Assembly (NCBI GenBank): GCA_020832725.1
Contig: JAFIEC010000045.1
Location: 1-16,894 of the forward strand
DNA length: 16,894 nt
Direction: 5' to 3'
Source: Paracoccaceae bacterium
GTDB taxonomy: Bacteria > Pseudomonadota > Alphaproteobacteria > Rhodobacterales > Rhodobacteraceae
The position numbers and the translations under genes were made by a program. The notes below the pieces were generated by a model. The model saw nothing but the letters and a program-made list of their open reading frames with translations, did no database searches and was not told the DNA's origin. This document shows positions 7,129 to 14,519 of this stretch, one piece after another (position 1 is the stretch's first letter; every line of letters begins with the position of its first letter).

Positions 7129-7806
7129 TCAACGCGCGGCATGGGGTGCAGGCGCACTTCGGCGCAGCCACAGTTCGAGGGCGAGAAGATAGGGCAGGTA
7201 GAAGGCCACATACTGCACCTGGTCGAACGGCCCGTCGAGTTGTGCGGTGCTGCCCAGCCCATCGGTGAGAAGATACCAAAGGGCATAGTGCAGACGATAG
7301 ATCAGCGACCCCATCACCAGCACGAGAAGCCTCAGCGCCCATGCGCGATGACGCGCATATGCGCCGGCGCGCGCATGTCGCCATGCCTGTATCGCCGCGA
7401 CGAGCACAAGCACCCCGTAGAGCGCGAAACCCGCATCCATCAACGGCCCGGCCAAGCTGCCCCGAAGCGCGATATAGCCCAGACCGCCAAGTGCGGTGAC
7501 GATCGATGCGGTGACGACGACCCGCCCCAGGACACGATGCGCTGCCGGAAACCGCGCGCGGAGCGAGGCGATCAGCTGCAGCGGGGCCAACACCATGATC
7601 AGGGCGCCCAGAACCATGTGCGAAAAGACCGCAAGATTGGCTGATGTGCCATCCGGCGTGTAAAGATAGGTCTCGTCCGTCAGATCCAGGCCAAGCCCGC
7701 GCAGCCCGAACAGAAGCGAATAGGCTGCAAAGGCCAGCACGGGCACCGCAAGAAGGGTGAGGCCCGAGATGGCCGCTGCCCCTGCACAGCCCGTTATCCA
7801 GTGCAT
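7129..7806 (-). CDS. DUF2306 family integral membrane protein
   Basis: This 225-aa membrane protein has about six to seven hydrophobic segments. Conserved DUF2306 features are the histidine in FSHMVLGALIMVLAPLQ, AHRVLGRVVV after the second helix, and the late HRAWALRLLVLVMGSLIYR block with its basic loop. The family has no established function; its buried histidines and its relatedness in layout to membrane redox proteins have prompted guesses but nothing proven. The start at 7806 is chosen over longer reading upstream (to 8154) because GGGAGG lies just before it, on the minus strand at 7815-7820. The upstream extension has no similarity and would cross the neighbouring promoter region. It is transcribed divergently from the TAXI-TRAP operon and converges on the helicase. 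Confidence 0.8.
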   Translation of the reverse strand: MHWITGCAGAAAISGLTLLAVPVLAFAAYSLLFGLRGLGLDLTDETYLYTPDGTSANLAVFSHMVLGALIMVLAPLQLIASLRARFPAAHRVLGRVVVTASIVTALGGLGYIALRGSLAGPLMDAGFALYGVLVLVAAIQAWRHARAGAYARHRAWALRLLVLVMGSLIYRLHYALWYLLTDGLGSTAQLDGPFDQVQYVAFYLPYLLALELWLRRSAPAPHAAR

Positions 7807-7982
7807 CGCGCCTGCCTCCCGTGCGTCTGACACCTGCAACGTAGTGCGCGGCCGCGCGCCGTCACAAGGTGTCGCTCGGTGTGGTCGGGCCCCTGTCATC
7901 GGCGCGATCGCGCAGTGCCCGGCCAGAGCGGCGGCGCATTTGACCCCGCATCGATCCGGGGCAGGGGTGGTGCTCGAAATAT

Positions 7983-8012
7983 TACTTGCTTTTGCAAGTG
8001 AATTTGCAAGTA
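7983..8012. promoter_or_regulatory. Nested inverted/direct repeat, likely MarR operator
   Basis: TACTTGC (7983-7989) is repeated in inverted form as GCAAGT at 7994-7999 (4-nt spacer) and again as GCAAGTA at 8006-8012. One left arm can therefore pair with either of two right arms, and the two right arms are direct repeats 12 nt apart, just over one helix turn. Such TTGC/GCAA palindromes are typical of MarR-family sites. The site is 73 nt before the TAXI gene start. A possible -35 (TTGCTT, 7986-7991) lies inside it, so binding would block transcription. The MarR gene closing the operon is the obvious candidate regulator. The rest of 7807-8084 holds no gene. Confidence 0.55.
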
Positions 8013-8084
8013 TGAGATCAGGCCATCGACCGCCGCCTTTCCCGGCGGCGGGAATCAGATGGCTCCGAACAGGGAGACACGAGA

Positions 8085-9098
8085 ATGAGAACCCGGTTTC
8101 TTGCAGCCCTCGCTGCAGTATCGCTGTGTGCCACGACGCTGCCCGCGACGGCACAGACCTTCTACCGGATGGGAACGCTCGAGCCCGGCGGCACGATCTA
8201 CACGATCACGGCGGGATTCGCGCAGGCCGTGAATCGCCATGTGCCTGATGTCGAGGTTCAGGTGAATGCCACCGGATCTGCCGCGCAGCATATGCTGTCG
8301 GCCGCAAACGGTGATCTGGAGTTCTTCATGCACTCCACGATCCTCTACCACCACATGACGCGCGGCACCGCCATGTATGCCAACCTTGGCAATGCCCCCG
8401 AGCTTTCGCAGCGGCTGCGCGGCATCTTCAACTTTCCGGTCGGTGCGTGGCACGCCCTGACCTATGCCGACAGCGGCATCGAGACGTTCGACGACATCCG
8501 CGGCAAGATGGTGTTCCTCGGCCCCCCCTCGGGCGGTGCCACCGAATTCACCCGTGAGGTCGTCGAGGGTGCGACAGGGCTTGTCGCAGGTGAGGATTTC
8601 CGGGTCGCCAACATGGGCTTCGAGGCCGCCCAGCAGGGTTTTCAGGACCGTCGGATCGACGTGCTGATCTTTCCGTCGCTGATCCCCGGGGCTTTCGTCC
8701 AGCAGCTTGCGCTGACCAACCGCATCAGGCTGATCCCGCTGAAGCCCGAGGACTTCGAGAAGCCGGGCGTTGTCTCGGCCATGTCGGTCCCCGGGCGCAC
8801 GCAGGAGCTGATCGATCCCGCTCTCTATGAGGGGAACATCATCAACGAGGAGCCGGTGCTGACGGTCGGTGCGTGGATCGGGGTGGGCGCTCGTGCCGAC
8901 TTGCCCGAAGAGCTCGTCTATGACGCGACGCGCGCGTTCTGGGAAAACATCAACGAACTGCATGCCCAGGGCCCGGCGTTTCAGGGTATCACTCTCGATA
9001 CGGCATTGTCGGCGATCAACATGCCGCTCCATCCGGGTGCCTTGCGCTTCTACGAGGAGCAGGGCCTCGAGATCCCGGCCATCGGCCGCGGCGAGTGA
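8085..9098 (+). CDS. TAXI-family TRAP transporter substrate-binding protein
   Basis: This 337-aa periplasmic protein has a clear Sec signal peptide (MRTRFLAALAAVSLCATTLPATA, cleavage after residue 23). The mature part starts with the TAXI hallmark FYRMGTLEPGGTIYTITAGFAQAVN and continues with QVNATGSAAQHMLSAANGD, matching the TRAP-associated extracytoplasmic immunogenic (TAXI) type. These proteins bind small carboxylates such as glutamate or 2-oxoglutarate-like acids and deliver them to a fused membrane permease driven by an ion gradient. GGGAGA at 8072-8077 precedes the ATG with 7 nt. It is the first gene of an operon with an MBL hydrolase, the fused permease and a MarR regulator. The ligand cannot be read from sequence. 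Confidence 0.92.
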   Translation: MRTRFLAALAAVSLCATTLPATAQTFYRMGTLEPGGTIYTITAGFAQAVNRHVPDVEVQVNATGSAAQHMLSAANGDLEFFMHSTILYHHMTRGTAMYANLGNAPELSQRLRGIFNFPVGAWHALTYADSGIETFDDIRGKMVFLGPPSGGATEFTREVVEGATGLVAGEDFRVANMGFEAAQQGFQDRRIDVLIFPSLIPGAFVQQLALTNRIRLIPLKPEDFEKPGVVSAMSVPGRTQELIDPALYEGNIINEEPVLTVGAWIGVGARADLPEELVYDATRAFWENINELHAQGPAFQGITLDTALSAINMPLHPGALRFYEEQGLEIPAIGRGE

Positions 9099-9126
9099 CG
9101 CGCGATATCTGAACAGGACTGAATTC

Positions 9127-10017
9127 ATGCGAATAGACCTTCTCGGTTCGGCAGCAGCGCTGCCGGACCCCGACCGGAACCACACCGGCATTGCCGTCAC
9201 GGTTGCGGATCGGACCTATCTGGTCGATTGCGGCCATGGCGCCACCCGGCAGCTGATGCGCAACAACCTCGACCATGTCGCGATCGACCACGTCTTCCTG
9301 ACGCATCTGCATTACGATCATGTGGCCGATTTCCCCTACTTCATGATTTCGAGCTGGATGTGCGACCGTGCGAATGCACCCATCGTCTTTGGCCCGCCCG
9401 GGACCGACGCCTTTGTCGGTCATCTGTTCGAAGGGGGCGCGTTCGATGCCGACATCAGGGCCCGGTCGGCCTATCCGAAGCGGCAGGGCAACCTGCATGT
9501 GCTGCGCCCCGAGATCCGCACCATCACTCCGGGCGTGATCTTTGAGGACGAGCATGTCCGCGTCATCGCCGAGCCCGCCGATCACATCCCTCCCGAGATC
9601 TGCGAATGCTATGCGTTCCGCTTCGAGGCGGGGGGCAAGAGTTTCGTCTATTCCTCCGACACGCGCCCCCTCGAGGGGATCGAGCGGCTCGCGCGGGATA
9701 CCGACCTTCTGGTGCATGACTGCACCTTTCCACGCACGGCGCTGGAATTCCGCGATCAGGTGGGGGTCGGAACCTCGGCCCATACCAGCCCTGCAGATCT
9801 GGGCGCGCTGGCCGCGCGGGCCGGGGTGAAGGCGCTGGTACCCTATCACTTCGGGCATTTCGACACCACGAACCCCGTCCTGCGCAAGCACCTTGCCGGG
9901 CACATGCCGATCAACCTTGCCGGGCCTGACCTGCTGGACGAGGTCGTGTCCGACATCCGCAAGTCCTATGACGGGCCTGTGCATCTTGCACGGGACGGGC
10001 TGCGGTTCGACCTGTGA
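9127..10017 (+). CDS. MBL-fold metallo-hydrolase (RNase Z/arylsulfatase-like)
   Basis: This 296-aa metallo-beta-lactamase-fold protein has the zinc motif HLHYDH (His60, His62, Asp64, His65). Further ligands follow in the RNase Z pattern: the His in AEPADHIPPE, the Asp in YSSDTRP and the His in PYHFGHF. The beginning LLGSAAALPDPDRNHTGIAV and LVDCGHG also follow this branch. Members cleave phosphodiesters, sulfate esters or lactones, so the fold does not settle the substrate. Real RNase Z is unlikely because the gene sits inside a transporter operon: 28 nt after the TAXI binding protein and overlapping the permease start by 4 nt. I infer that it hydrolyses the imported compound, for example a lactone or ester. 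The ribosome site is modest (AGGA around 9115). Confidence 0.87.
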   Translation: MRIDLLGSAAALPDPDRNHTGIAVTVADRTYLVDCGHGATRQLMRNNLDHVAIDHVFLTHLHYDHVADFPYFMISSWMCDRANAPIVFGPPGTDAFVGHLFEGGAFDADIRARSAYPKRQGNLHVLRPEIRTITPGVIFEDEHVRVIAEPADHIPPEICECYAFRFEAGGKSFVYSSDTRPLEGIERLARDTDLLVHDCTFPRTALEFRDQVGVGTSAHTSPADLGALAARAGVKALVPYHFGHFDTTNPVLRKHLAGHMPINLAGPDLLDEVVSDIRKSYDGPVHLARDGLRFDL

Positions 10018-11900
10018 GCGACGCGGCGGCCTCGCGCTGGACAACCGGCCGCAATCTTGCGGCCGGTATCTTCGGTTTCGCGCTGGCCGCGACCGCTCTC
10101 TATACGGCCGGGATCGGCTCGATCGAGGAATACTGGCACCGCTCGGGCGTGCTGTGGCTGGCCTGCATCGCGGTGGTGCTGTCCCAGCCTCTGGCCCTGG
10201 GGCGGACGGGGCCCCTGCGCCTTGTGGCCATCGCGGCCGATCTTGTCCTGGTCGGGGCGTTCTCGGCGGCGATCTACTGGTTTCTTCACCTCAGCGCCGC
10301 GCTCTGGTCGGGCCTGTATCTGCTGTCGTCCACCGACATATTGCTCGCGACGACAGGCCTTGTGGCGCTGCTGGAACTCACGCGCCGGGCGTTCGGCTGG
10401 CCGCTCGCGGTTCTGGCGGGTCTTGCGTTGCTCTATGCGCTGGGAGGGCAGAGCCTGCCGGGGATCCTGCGCCATGCCGGCTACAGCCCCCAGGCTGTTG
10501 CCCAGACCGTCTGGTACAGCCTCAGCGGGGTCTTCGGGGTCGCCGCCTCGGTCATGGTTACCCTTGTCTTCGTCTACATCGTGTTCGGTGCCGTGCTGGA
10601 GGGCACCGGGGCCGGGGCGCAGATGCTTCGGGTCGCGACGCGCGCGACGGGGGGTCTTGCGGGAGGACCGGCCCATGCTGCGGTTGGTGCCAGCGCGCTT
10701 TTCGGCACCATCTCGGGCAGTGTCACGGCCAATGTCGTGGGCACTGGTGTCTTCACCATGTCGATGATGAAGCGCCGCGGTTTTGCCCCGGGCTTTGCCG
10801 GCGGGGTCGAGGCTGCGGCCTCCTCGGCGGGTCAGTTCCTGCCCCCGGTGATGGGAGCCGCCGCTTTTCTCATGTCCGAACTGGTGGGCATCAGCTACCT
10901 CTCGATCGCGCTGGCAGCCCTGCTGCCGGCGCTGCTGTTCTTTGGCGGGCTCTTCGCTGCCGTGGCCATCGAGGCGCGCAAGCTGGGCATGAAGCCCGTG
11001 CCCCGCGCCGAACGGGAGCACCTGACGCGCAGCGACCTTGTCGCCTCGCTGCTTTTCGTGCTGCCCATCGGTACGGTGGTCGCGGTGCTGGTGATGGGCC
11101 GTTCGCCGGCCATGGCCGGGTTCGTGGCGATCATCGTCGGCGTTCTGGCAGGTCTGGTGCTGAACGCCGAATTGCGGGCGCAGCCCTGGCGCATCATCGT
11201 TGCGCTGTCGCGCGGAGGGATCGCAGGCGCGCGCATCATGGTCGCCGTCGGCGCCATCGGGGTGCTCATCGGCGTGCTGAACCTGACCGGGCTGGGCATG
11301 CGGCTGTCGCAGCTGATCATCTCGGGGGGCGGTGGCCTGCTGATGCCCTCGCTTCTGGCCACCATGCTGGCCAGCCTTGTACTCGGCATGGGTCTGCCGA
11401 CCTTGCCTGCCTATCTCATCATCGTGATTCTCGTGGGGCCTGTTCTGCAGGCGCTGGGCGCTCCGCTTCTGGCGGCGCATCTGTTCGTCATGTATTTTGG
11501 CGTCTTCTCGGCATTGACGCCGCCGGTCGCGCTTGCGGCCTTTGCTGCGGCCCCTATCGTGCAGGCCGACCCGCTGGACATCTCGCTCCGGGCGATGAGG
11601 CTGTCGCTGCCCGGCTTCGTCATCCCCTATGTCTTCGTGACGCAGCCCGAGCTTCTGATCGTGTTCGCCGACAGCTGGGTCGATGTCGTCTGGGTCGTGA
11701 TCCGCCTTGTGCTTGCCATCTGGATGATCACAACGGCCCTCGCCGCGTTCGATCATCGGCGCCTCGGCGCGGCGTCGGTCCTGCTGCGGCTTGCGGCGGC
11801 GCTTGCGCTGGTGACAATATGGTTGCCAGTGCAACTTCTGGGGCTCCTCGTGGCATCGGGTATCGTTCTCATCTCGCTCAGACAGGCCCGATGGCAATGA
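10014..11900 (+). CDS. Fused TRAP transporter permease (4TM/12TM, DctQM type)
   Basis: This 628-aa polytopic membrane protein fuses the small (DctQ) and large (DctM) TRAP subunits. The N-terminal quarter has about four to five helices and the rest has the large-subunit helices. It carries family signatures: GTISGSVTANVVGTG, then GVEAAASSAGQFLPPVMGAA, and the later GMGLPTLPAYLI and GVFSALTPPVALAAFAAA. This fused form typically works with TAXI binding proteins, and one is encoded two genes upstream. It imports a solute with a cation gradient, probably sodium. The start GTG at 10014 overlaps the hydrolase stop (GTGA), indicating translational coupling. The stop overlaps the MarR start in the same way (ATGA, 11897-11900). 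Confidence 0.93.
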   Translation: MSDAAASRWTTGRNLAAGIFGFALAATALYTAGIGSIEEYWHRSGVLWLACIAVVLSQPLALGRTGPLRLVAIAADLVLVGAFSAAIYWFLHLSAALWSGLYLLSSTDILLATTGLVALLELTRRAFGWPLAVLAGLALLYALGGQSLPGILRHAGYSPQAVAQTVWYSLSGVFGVAASVMVTLVFVYIVFGAVLEGTGAGAQMLRVATRATGGLAGGPAHAAVGASALFGTISGSVTANVVGTGVFTMSMMKRRGFAPGFAGGVEAAASSAGQFLPPVMGAAAFLMSELVGISYLSIALAALLPALLFFGGLFAAVAIEARKLGMKPVPRAEREHLTRSDLVASLLFVLPIGTVVAVLVMGRSPAMAGFVAIIVGVLAGLVLNAELRAQPWRIIVALSRGGIAGARIMVAVGAIGVLIGVLNLTGLGMRLSQLIISGGGGLLMPSLLATMLASLVLGMGLPTLPAYLIIVILVGPVLQALGAPLLAAHLFVMYFGVFSALTPPVALAAFAAAPIVQADPLDISLRAMRLSLPGFVIPYVFVTQPELLIVFADSWVDVVWVVIRLVLAIWMITTALAAFDHRRLGAASVLLRLAAALALVTIWLPVQLLGLLVASGIVLISLRQARWQ

Positions 11901-12436
11901 CCCTGAACAACGAGCCTCCTGCCGCGTTGGTCAACCCCGACGAGATCGGCCCCGTGCCAACGGGTGACGGAGGCTTGCCCGAAGGACTGCCACCCTTCGA
12001 TCTCGATCGTCATCTCCCGCAGCTGATCAACATGACCATGGCCGAAGTGAACGGCCGCCTCGACGCCGCGCTGCGCGCGATCGATCTGCCGCTGGCCCAT
12101 TGGCGACTGCTGGCGATCGTCCGCTCGCGCCCCGGCTGTACGCTTTCGGATGTCGCCAGCCTCACGGTGATCGACATGTCGACATTGAGCCGGGCAATCA
12201 GGCGGCTGGAGGAAGACAAGCTTGTGCGCCGCAGGTCCTCCCGGGCCGATGGACGGCGGATGTCGCTGCATCTGACATCCCATGGCGAGGGGGTCTTCGC
12301 CGAGGCCTGGTCCGTCGTCTCGCGCTACTACGCCTTCCTCTTCGCCGGGCTGACCGAGGAAGACGAGGCCGCCCTGCGCCGGATCATGCACGAGCTTCGG
12401 GATCGACTGGATCGGAGTCCCTGGGATTCCCTCTAG
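11897..12436 (+). CDS. MarR-family transcriptional regulator
   Basis: This 179-aa winged-helix regulator has the DNA-binding helices in CTLSDVASLTVIDMSTLSRA and the wing VRRRSSRADGRRMSLHLTSHG, flanked by the dimerisation helices usual for MarR. It has about 40 extra residues at the N-terminus rich in Pro and Gly. MarR proteins usually repress, and release DNA on binding small phenolic or carboxylic ligands. It is the last gene of the TRAP operon, with ATG 11897 overlapping the permease stop (ATGA). A second in-frame ATG lies at 11891. The inverted repeats at 7983-8012 before the operon's first gene are its likely target, giving substrate-controlled uptake and autoregulation. This is inferred. 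Confidence 0.9.
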   Translation: MTLNNEPPAALVNPDEIGPVPTGDGGLPEGLPPFDLDRHLPQLINMTMAEVNGRLDAALRAIDLPLAHWRLLAIVRSRPGCTLSDVASLTVIDMSTLSRAIRRLEEDKLVRRRSSRADGRRMSLHLTSHGEGVFAEAWSVVSRYYAFLFAGLTEEDEAALRRIMHELRDRLDRSPWDSL

Positions 12437-12467
12437 AGGGTGCGCGCAAGACACGCGTAGCCTTCTA
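12429..12467. terminator. Convergent hairpin spanning two stop codons
   Basis: The MarR and SDR genes converge with only 28 nt between them. TAGAGG (12434-12439, beginning with the MarR TAG) can pair with CCTTCTA (12461-12467, which contains the complement of the SDR TAG) with one G-U pair. After a small internal loop, the inner arm is CGCG/CGCG. A separate 12-bp perfect palindrome, CCCTCTAGAGGG, covers 12429-12440. No T run is present, so termination strength is uncertain. Confidence 0.4.
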
Positions 12468-13226
12468 GGCTCCGGGCCCGCGGAGGGCGCTGCCACCGTC
12501 GATCTCCAGGATTGTCCCGGTGATGTTCCGGGCGCTTTTCCCGCTGGCCAGAAAGACATACGCATCGGCGATATCCGAAGGGGCGGCCAGGAAGCCCAGC
12601 AACATGCGCTTCGGGTCCGGCGGGGGCACGGCACCTTTTGCCGTAAGGTCGGGTGGGGCCTGAAGGCCGGTCTCCACATAGCCGGGTGCCACGGCGTTGA
12701 CGCGGACCAGGGGCGCGAGTTCGAGGGCGAGTTGCCGGGTGAGCCCGTTGACCGCGTGCTTGGCGGCGACATAGAGCGCACCTCCGAAGCCCGCGTGACG
12801 CCCCGAAATGCTGGACGTGAATACCACGCAGCCGCCGCGTTCGCGCAAGGCAGGCAGCGCTGCGTGGACGCCCAGCATGTAGCCCTTCACGTTCACCGAG
12901 AACAGCTGATCAAAGCCCTCTGCGAGTGCCTCACCCGAAATATCGCCAAAGCTGAAGCGATCGTCATAGATGCCTGCATTCCCGACAAGGATGTCGAGGC
13001 CGCCGAATGCCTCGATCGCGCAGTCCACAGCGCGCCGATTATCGGCCCATTCCGCGACATCGCCCACCACATGGCGATAGCGTCGGGGGTCCCCGGGCGC
13101 ATCCTCCTGCGCGACGCGGTCGAAGCCGACGACACTTGCGCCTGCCTCCAGATAGGCCGCCACGACGGCGCGTCCGATCCCGCCCCCCGCGCCGGTCACG
13201 AGCGCCACCTTGCCCTGCAGCTGCAT
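12465..13226 (-). CDS. Short-chain dehydrogenase resembling cis-dihydrodiol dehydrogenases
   Basis: This 253-aa SDR is NAD-binding with TGAGGGIGRA (11-20) and NAG (83-85), and has catalytic Ser139, Tyr152 and Lys156 (YVAAK). Beyond the generic SDR pattern, it shares the spacing and words of the BphB/HcaB type. These are NRRAVDCAIEAFGGLD, VGNAGIYDD, FSVNVKGYMLGVHAALPAL and KHAVNGLTRQLALELAP, followed by VRVNAVAPG. That branch oxidises aromatic cis-dihydrodiols to catechols with NAD+. The start at 13226 has GGGAGGACA just before it; a longer frame to 13286 lacks a site. It is divergent from the ABC binding-protein gene with 113 nt between. No ring-hydroxylating dioxygenase is present here, so the substrate may be another alcohol; 3-oxoacyl-reductase-like activity is the alternative. 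Confidence 0.85.
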   Translation of the reverse strand: MQLQGKVALVTGAGGGIGRAVVAAYLEAGASVVGFDRVAQEDAPGDPRRYRHVVGDVAEWADNRRAVDCAIEAFGGLDILVGNAGIYDDRFSFGDISGEALAEGFDQLFSVNVKGYMLGVHAALPALRERGGCVVFTSSISGRHAGFGGALYVAAKHAVNGLTRQLALELAPLVRVNAVAPGYVETGLQAPPDLTAKGAVPPPDPKRMLLGFLAAPSDIADAYVFLASGKSARNITGTILEIDGGSALRGPGA

Positions 13227-13249
13227 GCCTGTGTCCTCCCTTGTCGCCC

Positions 13250-13305
13250 GGGCATCATGCACAATCGGGCATCGTGTGTTGACCATCTGGTGTGTAACAT
13301 ACTAA
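13250..13305. promoter_or_regulatory. Divergent promoter region with direct repeat and TTGACC box
   Basis: The 113-nt space between the SDR and ABC genes carries a direct repeat, GGGCATCATG (13250-13259) and GGGCATCGTG (13267-13276), 17 nt apart. Right after it is TTGACC (13279-13284), a good -35, and TACTAA (13300-13305), a poor -10 at a short 15-nt spacing, pointing to the ABC genes. ACCATCTGGT (13282-13291) is a small inverted repeat over the -35. The repeats may bind a regulator controlling both directions. Confidence 0.35.
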
Positions 13306-13339
13306 GCTGGCGCCGACACGTCAGAACCAGGTGGAAACC

Positions 13340-14488
13340 ATGCGAAAGTTGCTTACTACCGTTCTTGGAAGTTGCGTCCTCGCCCTGTCGCTCGCGCCGG
13401 CACACGCCCGCGACGAGATCAGGGTGGGAGTTACCGGCACGTTCACCGGCCCTGCGGCGTCGATCGGCATCCCCTACCAGCAGGCGGCCCGACTGTTCCC
13501 CGAGGAAATCGGGGGCCGAAAGGTGGAGTGGGTTGTCCTGGACGACGGCGGTGATCCGAATCTCGCTGTGCGCAATGCGCGGCGGTTCACGGAGGATCTG
13601 GAAGTGGATGCCATCCTGGGCTCCACCTCTCCGCCGGGCTCCATGGCGATCTTCGATGTCGCGATCGAAAGCGGCACGCCGCAATTGTCTCTCGCCCCGG
13701 TCGGGATACCGGCGGACAGGCGGACATGGCTGTTCAGTGTTCCGCAGCCGGTTCCGGTGATGGTCTCGGCGCTGGTCGAGCACATGGTCGCCAATAACAT
13801 CACGCGTGTTGCCTATATCGGCTTCACTGACAGCTGGGGCGACCAGAATCACGATGCTCTGCTGCAGGAGGCGGAAAAGGCCGGCATCACGGTGCTGACG
13901 AACGAGCGCTATAACCGGACCGATACCTCGGTGACCGCTCAGACGCTGCGGATGCTTGGCTCCAATCCCGATGCGGTCTTCATCGGTGCCAGCGGCACGC
14001 CGGCTGTCCTGCCCAACATCGAGCTGCGCGACCGTGGCTTTACCGGTCAGATCTACAATTCTCATGGCAGCATCTCGCCCTTTGTGCTTCGGGCCGGTGG
14101 CGCGGCGATGGAGGGCAGCATCGCCCCGACAGGGCCGATCGTCGTCACCGAAAGCCTGCCCGACGATTACCCGACCAAGGCGCCCGCGCTCGACTTTCTC
14201 GCCATCTACGAGGGCGAGTACGGGCCTGACTCCCGCAACCCGTTTGCGGGCTATGCCTGGGATGCGATGCTGATCCTGTCTGCGGCGATCCCTGCCGCTC
14301 TGGATGTGGCGGAGCCCGGGACGCCCGAGTTCCGCGAAGCCCTTCGCGCCGCGATCGAAGATGGTCGCGAGGTTGCCGGCACCCATGCGGTCTACAGGTA
14401 TACCGAGGACGACCGCTACGGCGTCGACGAGCGGTCCCGCGTGCTCGTGGTCGTTACTGACGGCCGGTACGAGTTCCTGCCGCACTGA
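13340..14488 (+). CDS. HAAT-family ABC transporter substrate-binding protein (LivK-like)
   Basis: This 382-aa periplasmic binding protein (type 1 fold, Peripla_BP_6) has a Sec signal peptide cleaved after AHA at residue 23. The mature start, RDEIRVGVTGTFTGPAASIGIPYQ, is typical of the branched-chain-amino-acid (Liv) family. The first lobe continues with VEWVVLDDGGDPNLAVRNARR and ILGSTSPPGSMA. In many catabolic clusters such proteins bind aromatic acids or other carboxylates instead of amino acids. AGGTGG at 13329-13334 supports ATG 13340; a GTG at 13331 is less likely. It leads an operon with two permease genes (31 nt to the next start) and is divergent from a dihydrodiol-dehydrogenase-like SDR. 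The ligand is unknown. Confidence 0.92.
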   Translation: MRKLLTTVLGSCVLALSLAPAHARDEIRVGVTGTFTGPAASIGIPYQQAARLFPEEIGGRKVEWVVLDDGGDPNLAVRNARRFTEDLEVDAILGSTSPPGSMAIFDVAIESGTPQLSLAPVGIPADRRTWLFSVPQPVPVMVSALVEHMVANNITRVAYIGFTDSWGDQNHDALLQEAEKAGITVLTNERYNRTDTSVTAQTLRMLGSNPDAVFIGASGTPAVLPNIELRDRGFTGQIYNSHGSISPFVLRAGGAAMEGSIAPTGPIVVTESLPDDYPTKAPALDFLAIYEGEYGPDSRNPFAGYAWDAMLILSAAIPAALDVAEPGTPEFREALRAAIEDGREVAGTHAVYRYTEDDRYGVDERSRVLVVVTDGRYEFLPH

Positions 14489-14519
14489 TGCCAGCACCAG
14501 AGGGAGGCGGAGTACCAGG

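Noticed and set aside
7807..8154. N-terminal extension of the DUF2306 protein up to 8154
   Set aside because: It would cross the operator and the TAXI start on the other strand and lacks family similarity. GGGAGG directly before 7806 fixes the shorter form.
9893..11890. Long plus-strand frame fused in front of the MarR gene (847 codons in total)
   Set aside because: The part before 11891 is an out-of-frame reading of the TRAP permease, rich in Gly, Arg and Cys. Only the last 179 residues are a real protein.
9966..11897. Minus-strand open frame of 643 codons opposite the TRAP permease
   Set aside because: The highly charged His/Asp/Arg/Gln composition is what the complement of hydrophobic codons gives; there is no start context and no domain.
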